Virus record (IMG/VR): IMGVR_UViG_3300025161_000006
Location: 18,060 to 82,059 of that record
Direction: 5' to 3' (one strand)
From: a virus
Length of the DNA: 64,000 bases
The notes beneath the pieces were generated by a model. That model was not told where the DNA came from, made no database searches, and worked only from the letters and a program-made list of their open reading frames with translations. Positions 60,207 through 64,000 of this stretch are shown piece after piece (the stretch's first letter is position 1; the number at the start of each line of letters is the position of its first letter). The translations under genes and the position numbers were made by a program.

Positions 60207-62117
60207 TTACTTCTCCCAATAGTTAGAAATTTTAATGTCTACCTTAACAGGTATAGATGTAATAACTTCCTTTGCTGCACTTATCATAATCTCCTGTAAT
60301 CTATCTGCCCATAGCTGAGCATAGTCTTCTCTTACCTCGTATTGAAGTTCATCATACACGCTCATTATCAGATGTGCTGGTATATTATGTTCTTCTATAT
60401 ACCTATCGGCAAGAATAATAGCACGCTTTAATATATCAGCACTACTACCCTGTACAGGAGTATTCTTGGATTCTCTTTCTATAGATGAGAGATTAATATG
60501 GTCTTGCTTAGTTAAAGACTTGCTTGTCTTATACTTAGCATACTCTTCTCTCCAATCAGAGAACCATCTTATCCTTCCATAGGGTTGTGATGTTCTGATA
60601 AATCCTCTTAGCTTACCCAATTCTCCTATGTAGTCAAGGAATTGCTTTACTCTTGGTACTAAGGAGAAGAAAGTATTGATGAATCTATCAGCATCATCTA
60701 CAGGGATATTCAGGATAGTAGCAATTTTATGCTTGGAAGCACCATAGACTAGTGCAAAGTCTATAGTCTTCTGAGCATCCCTGTATGTGATAGAAGGATT
60801 AAAGGGCAAAGGCTTTCTTACATCTATGATAGGAATGTTGAAGGTCATAGCACATAACTTGGAATGTAAGTCTTCTTCCTTGTTAAATACTTCAAGCCAC
60901 AGAGGGTCTTGACTAAACTGTGCTATTAGTCTTAACTCAATGTTAGAAAAGTCACCACCAACAATCTTATACCCTGGAGCAGCTATAAAGCAACTTCTTA
61001 TTACCTTGCCTAGTTCTCCTTTCCTTGGAATATTGTTGATATTAGGATTCTCAGTACTTATTCTTCCTGCAGCAAGTATTTGCCATATGTTTGTATGTAC
61101 ACGCTGAGTAACAGGATTTATATATTCAAGAAAGGACTTGCCAAAAGAGCTGTTTAGCTTACCCCATTCACTATATTGAAGTAACTTAGGAATAATAGGG
61201 TGCTTGCTCTGTAGCAATCTTAACTCATTACTATCTGTGGAAGTAACATTTATTCCTAACATCTTGAGTAACTCAAGCTTCTGCTTAGAGGAACTCCAAT
61301 TTATAGTTACTTTTCTCTCAGCTACATTTGAGGAAAATAAATCAAGTTGCTGTGCTGGTTTTATAAACTTATTAAGCTTGGGATTTACTTTTGCCTGCTC
61401 TATGACTATATCATCCAGCCCTTTCTCTATTGAACTTACCTTATCCTGTATAGTCTTAATCACTTCATTCCATCGTGGTATATCTATTAATACACCATGA
61501 TATTCCATCTTTGCATAGGCAATAGTAACTTCATTTTCAAGTTCAAGAATCCTATCAAGCTTGAAGTTCTTTATCAGTAAAAGCTGCTTATCTCTTATAT
61601 CATGCAAGAATCTTACATCATAAGCAGCATAGAGAATAGTAGATTCTACTAATCCCTTGAATCTCATCTTGCCTCTTTCTTCTTTACTCAGGTCTATATC
61701 AAGATAGTTCTTACATAAAGCTTTGAGACTTAGCTCTCTACTATCTTTATCATAACCTGTAGTAAGAATACACTCAGCAAGAAACGTATCATATACTTTA
61801 CGTATATGTATATTATGGTGTAACAGAAATCTCAAATCAAATTTAGCGTTATGGAATATAAAGGTCTTATCTTTATCTTCCAACAGAGGTTTGAACTCCT
61901 CCAATTTTACTGAAGCATAATCAATTACGTATTGATTTTCAGGTGTACCCAATTGTATAGTTTGAAGTATACCTGTGTATGGGTCCATTGATGTAGTTTC
62001 AGTATCTACTGCTATCAATGGATAAGTACTTAGATAGTCTATACACTGCTGTACTGTGCATAGGGTTATCTTATCACTATCTAAGTCAGCTCGTTGATTA
62101 GTTATTAAATATACCAT
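60207..62117 (-). CDS. polA: Family A DNA polymerase with 3'-5' exonuclease (636 aa)
   Basis: The phage replicative polymerase. Exonuclease motifs: VDTETT (Asp38, Glu40), HNAKFDLRF (Asp94) and YAAYDVRFL. Polymerase motif A GGDFSNIELRL (about 390), motif B DAQKTIDFALVYG (about 450), motif C VYDELQYEV (about 588). No 5'-3' nuclease domain. Length is like T7 and other phage family A enzymes. Starts after a terminator. Confidence 0.95.
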   Translation of the reverse strand: MVYLITNQRADLDSDKITLCTVQQCIDYLSTYPLIAVDTETTSMDPYTGILQTIQLGTPENQYVIDYASVKLEEFKPLLEDKDKTFIFHNAKFDLRFLLHHNIHIRKVYDTFLAECILTTGYDKDSRELSLKALCKNYLDIDLSKEERGKMRFKGLVESTILYAAYDVRFLHDIRDKQLLLIKNFKLDRILELENEVTIAYAKMEYHGVLIDIPRWNEVIKTIQDKVSSIEKGLDDIVIEQAKVNPKLNKFIKPAQQLDLFSSNVAERKVTINWSSSKQKLELLKMLGINVTSTDSNELRLLQSKHPIIPKLLQYSEWGKLNSSFGKSFLEYINPVTQRVHTNIWQILAAGRISTENPNINNIPRKGELGKVIRSCFIAAPGYKIVGGDFSNIELRLIAQFSQDPLWLEVFNKEEDLHSKLCAMTFNIPIIDVRKPLPFNPSITYRDAQKTIDFALVYGASKHKIATILNIPVDDADRFINTFFSLVPRVKQFLDYIGELGKLRGFIRTSQPYGRIRWFSDWREEYAKYKTSKSLTKQDHINLSSIERESKNTPVQGSSADILKRAIILADRYIEEHNIPAHLIMSVYDELQYEVREDYAQLWADRLQEIMISAAKEVITSIPVKVDIKISNYWEK

Positions 62118-62133
62118 ATAGTTTAGATATTAA

Positions 62134-62166
62134 GTAAGGGAGGGCACTTATGTGCCACTCCCTTAA
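62134..62166 (-). terminator. Hairpin terminator
   Basis: On the - strand AAGGGAGTGGCAC pairs with GTGCCCTCCCTT (one mismatch) around an ATAA loop. It lies just after the stop of the 156-residue gene and separates it from DNA polymerase. Confidence 0.75.
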
Positions 62167-62173
62167 GTTGCTT

Positions 62174-62644
62174 CTAACGAGTAAAGTCAGTCTTTACAGC
62201 AGCTGCTTTGGCAGGCTGTGCAGTAGTAGTGCTACTGGGGTCATTACTGAGGAAGTCATCATCTTCAACAGACCCTTCAGGCACTACAATGACACGCCGA
62301 TAGATTGGCTCACCATTGTGAGTCATAATGGCCCCAGTGGTAGGATTAATCTTGGCATCCTGCCCTTCATAGAAGGGTTGAGTAGATTCCTTGACAATCA
62401 GTTTAACTGGAGTAACCTTTTCAGAGAAGTCATCTCCTTCTTTGAGATTGTACTTCCTGATAAGGTTTTCCAGGTCTTTGACTCTACCACGCACACCTGC
62501 CACCCTCTTATCCTGAGTGAGAAATCCCGAATCATTCAGCTTCATGCCTTCATAACGAAGCGGGATAATCCCAAATTCAGGATTGTTCGGAGATACAGCA
62601 ATCAGACTGTCATGTCCCTGAGCTTTGAAAATTACAGCTTTCAT
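62174..62644 (-). CDS. Hypothetical protein with acidic tail (156 aa)
   Basis: Beta-rich first 120 residues, Gly/Pro turns, then acidic DDDF and a Ser/Thr/Ala-rich flexible end. Bracketed by terminators, so it is its own transcription unit and may be highly expressed. It could be a DNA-binding or replication-accessory protein. Not recognised. Confidence 0.55.
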   Translation of the reverse strand: MKAVIFKAQGHDSLIAVSPNNPEFGIIPLRYEGMKLNDSGFLTQDKRVAGVRGRVKDLENLIRKYNLKEGDDFSEKVTPVKLIVKESTQPFYEGQDAKINPTTGAIMTHNGEPIYRRVIVVPEGSVEDDDFLSNDPSSTTTAQPAKAAAVKTDFTR

Positions 62645-62677
62645 AGTACTAGAGTTTAAAAGATTATATAAAAATAT

Positions 62678-62706
62678 GCAGGTCTTTATTTATAGACGCG
62701 ACCTGC
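62678..62706 (-). terminator. Hairpin terminator
   Basis: GCAGGTC and GACCTGC arms (62700-62706 and 62678-62684) with a 15-base loop and a following T-rich tract on the - strand. It follows the 56-residue gene. Confidence 0.55.
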
Positions 62707-62721
62707 TTTACGTCATATATC

Positions 62722-62892
62722 TTAATGGCCTTTCTTAAGCTTCTTAAGAAGAGCCTTTTCTTCAGGGGTCTTTATAAACACCTCCCTATCTATTTCTATC
62801 TTAGGAGGTCTTATGCCTGCTCGTACCATCATATCATCATCCATGGTATCTACAGGCTTATATAACGACCCACCACATATATTTTTTCTCAT
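62722..62892 (-). CDS. Small basic/Met-rich protein (56 aa)
   Basis: A complete frame starting MRKNICGGSLYKPVD and ending KLKKGH fills the gap. Its C terminus is Lys-rich and helical (TPEEKALLKKLKK). It lies between a terminator and the SRAP gene. Function unknown. Confidence 0.5.
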   Translation of the reverse strand: MRKNICGGSLYKPVDTMDDDMMVRAGIRPPKIEIDREVFIKTPEEKALLKKLKKGH

Positions 62893-62910
62893 GGCTATAA
62901 AATTTTAGGA

Positions 62911-63342
62911 TTAAGCGTATTGTAACAGCACTCTCATCACAGGCAACTCTGATGCTTCAAACTCTATGGGAGTTCCTGCGAGGAACTCTTCCTTGAAGTT
63001 ATTAACTATCAGGGGCATTCTGTGATGATACTTACTTACCTGCCAATTAGCTGGTATAGTTATTAAGGCAAACTCATTTTGCCTGCTATATATACCACCA
63101 AGCAGTAGATTAGAGTCAGGTAAGGAGAATCTCACCTTACCTTCATAGAAGCTATCTACCTCCAGGATACACCTATTGGAAGATATGGGTCTCCAGATAT
63201 TGCCAAGTTTTTCAAACCTGGCATTATAAATTCTTCCATTGTCAAACCCAAACTTCATAGTGATAGGTCCATTGGGAGTATATACAGTGGTGAGAGTACC
63301 TGGTACAACAGGTACTCCCCCCTTAGAAGTTCTTCCGCACAT
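62911..63342 (-). CDS. Compact SRAP (HMCES/YedK-like) protein (143 aa)
   Basis: SRAP proteins crosslink to abasic sites in single-stranded DNA and protect them. The catalytic set is present: MCGR (Cys2), YNAR (Asn40), SFYEG (Glu67) and HHRMP (His106). Family members are about 220 residues, and this is 143, so loops are shortened. It pairs well with the uracil-DNA glycosylase of the same phage, which makes abasic sites. Starts one base after the gene before it. Confidence 0.85.
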   Translation of the reverse strand: MCGRTSKGGVPVVPGTLTTVYTPNGPITMKFGFDNGRIYNARFEKLGNIWRPISSNRCILEVDSFYEGKVRFSLPDSNLLLGGIYSRQNEFALITIPANWQVSKYHHRMPLIVNNFKEEFLAGTPIEFEASELPVMRVLLQYA

Positions 63343-63343
63343 G

Positions 63344-63589
63344 TTACATCAAATCTTCTGCGTCGAACTTAGTACTGATAATCCCATATTGAAAAGCTGT
63401 ATATATAGCTTCATATGTGGTCAGCTTTTCTGCCAGAGCCTTGAGTATCTGGGACTTTATAGGACAGTTAAACATTAAATCAGCTAGCAGCCCAGCGAGC
63501 TCAGCATTTTTCTCTTTTGATATACCCATTGACTCAGTTAAAGAGTCAGTGTCGGGTAAATTCTGTTTTTTAGATTCCATAGATTCCAT
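63344..63589 (-). CDS. Small helical protein (81 aa)
   Basis: Polar N-terminal 25 residues followed by helices (KNAELAGLLADLMFNCPIKSQIL). It resembles the ATT-start ORF at 43958 in its central helices. Linked to the SRAP gene (one-base gap). Function unknown. A second ATG three codons on is possible. Confidence 0.5.
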   Translation of the reverse strand: MESMESKKQNLPDTDSLTESMGISKEKNAELAGLLADLMFNCPIKSQILKALAEKLTTYEAIYTAFQYGIISTKFDAEDLM

Positions 63590-63632
63590 AATTACAAGTT
63601 TTTAAAGGTTATTAATTAAGGACAACTAGGAA

Positions 63633-63857
63633 TCAAGCTTTAATGACAGTATGTATGTCATCTTCAGTGTATCCAGGGTACATAGTTACCCACATACCCC
63701 TGCATGTATGCAGGAAGGAATCATCTTTATCACACTGATACTTAGTACCAATGTGCTTACCTTCCTTGTTCAGATAGAATTCAACTGCAAGTACTTCCCC
63801 TGGTCTGGAGAATCTTGCAAATTCTTTTTTAAAAAATTCCATATCTACATTATTCAT
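63633..63857 (-). CDS. Small hypothetical protein (74 aa)
   Basis: Mixed alpha/beta, with EVLAVEFYLNKEGKHIG strands and a CRGMWVTMYPGYTEDDI end. It follows a region with interleaved inverted repeats, which might control it. Family not recognised. Confidence 0.5.
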   Translation of the reverse strand: MNNVDMEFFKKEFARFSRPGEVLAVEFYLNKEGKHIGTKYQCDKDDSFLHTCRGMWVTMYPGYTEDDIHTVIKA

Positions 63858-63870
63858 AGGTATTATACTA

Positions 63871-63933
63871 ACCAGATTTTGTTATAACAGCCTGATAGGT
63901 AATCTGGTTAGATTTATATAACCTATCAGGCTG
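63871..63933. repeat. Interleaved inverted repeats (possible pseudoknot or attenuator)
   Basis: Two inverted repeats overlap in the order A-B-A'-B': ACCAGATT at 63871-63878 with 63901-63908, and a 13-base arm CAGCCTGATAGGT at 63888-63900 with 63921-63933. Both are perfect. They lie in the gap upstream of the 74-residue gene. The two stems can be alternatives, or form an H-type pseudoknot. Confidence 0.7.
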
Positions 63934-63947
63934 AAAATTTAGGTATA

Positions 63948-64000
63948 TTACTTAGGCATATCACCAATTTCATCCAGGTATTCTGATGCCTCAGAAGATA
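63948..64000 (-). CDS. C-terminal end of a gene truncated by the window edge
   Basis: An open frame enters from the right edge and stops at 63948 with an acidic, helical end (EYLDEIGDMPK). Only about 17 residues are visible. The interleaved inverted repeats follow it and may include its terminator. Identity not determinable. Confidence 0.5.
   Translation of the reverse strand, partial: SSEASEYLDEIGDMPK

Noticed and set aside
1-64000. Stop-codon reassignment (TAG or TGA) as in some crAss-like phages
   Set aside because: Genes end normally at TAA, TAG and TGA, and the long virion genes are open without needing any readthrough.
1-64000. tRNA genes, CRISPR arrays, insertion sequences or an integrase
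   Set aside because: No cloverleaf, spaced short repeats, terminal inverted repeats with a transposase, or integrase motifs were seen. The repeats found are tandem or duplicated coding units.

Overview
The window looks like part of the genome of a crAss-like tailed phage (order Crassvirales), probably infecting a Bacteroidales host. The evidence is a virion/transcription block on the + strand (about 1-35.6 kb) facing a replication and accessory block on the - strand (about 35.7-64 kb). It includes a giant polypeptide with the DxDxD RNA polymerase motif typical of crAss-like phages, P22-like connector and tail proteins, and a replisome with family A DNA polymerase, DnaB-like helicase, DnaG-like primase and Sak4-like ATPase. 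The DNA is AT-rich. Most genes lack a Shine-Dalgarno site and instead have A-rich leaders, as in Bacteroidota. TAG and TAA both act as ordinary stops, so there is no sign of stop-codon reassignment. Terminase, portal and perhaps the capsid gene lie left of the window. I saw no tRNA, insertion sequence, CRISPR array or integrase. No stretch longer than 300 bases lacks a gene.

Layout of the + strand: a truncated gene and a structural gene (1-1180); a self-contained, strongly signalled virion gene with host-type promoter and terminator (1267-2881); a host-lysis/envelope module with an NlpC/P60-like enzyme, holin-like membrane proteins and an M15 endolysin (2909-5710); small virion genes with a nested spanin-like pair (5722-7250); ring/connector genes (7247-9600); the tail muzzle (9602-13360); two cargo-type proteins (13398-17757); the roughly 4,330-residue RNA polymerase polypeptide carrying a zincin-type HExxH site and a C-terminal SLOG-like domain (17765-30754); and a 1,608-residue companion with a PD-(D/E)XK nuclease-like domain (30806-35632). 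A perfect palindrome separates the converging blocks.

Layout of the - strand, from its downstream end (35.7 kb) to its upstream end (64 kb): uracil-DNA glycosylase; an array of duplicated small accessory genes (37.9-42 kb) including repeat proteins that resemble giant-virus proteins; small unknowns and a GNAT acetyltransferase (42-44.2 kb); a large helical protein, a secreted protein and a RecB-like nuclease (44.2-46.9 kb); a ubiquitin-like conjugation cassette of E1-like ThiF, JAB/JAMM protease, E2-like protein and Ubl (46.9-50.8 kb); RusA, primase, SSB-like protein, HTH protein, Sak4-like ATPase, DnaB-like helicase and a loader-like protein (50.8-55.6 kb); a secreted transglycosylase-like protein, a radical SAM enzyme with a possible peptide partner, and a DnaA domain IV-like protein (55.6-58.2 kb); an SF2 helicase and DNA polymerase A (58.7-62.1 kb); and a compact SRAP/HMCES-like protein with small genes to the window end.

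The most interesting part is the ubiquitin-like cassette inside the replication region, with all four classes of component present. Next are the duplicated repeat-protein array and the domain fusions in the giant virion RNA polymerase.
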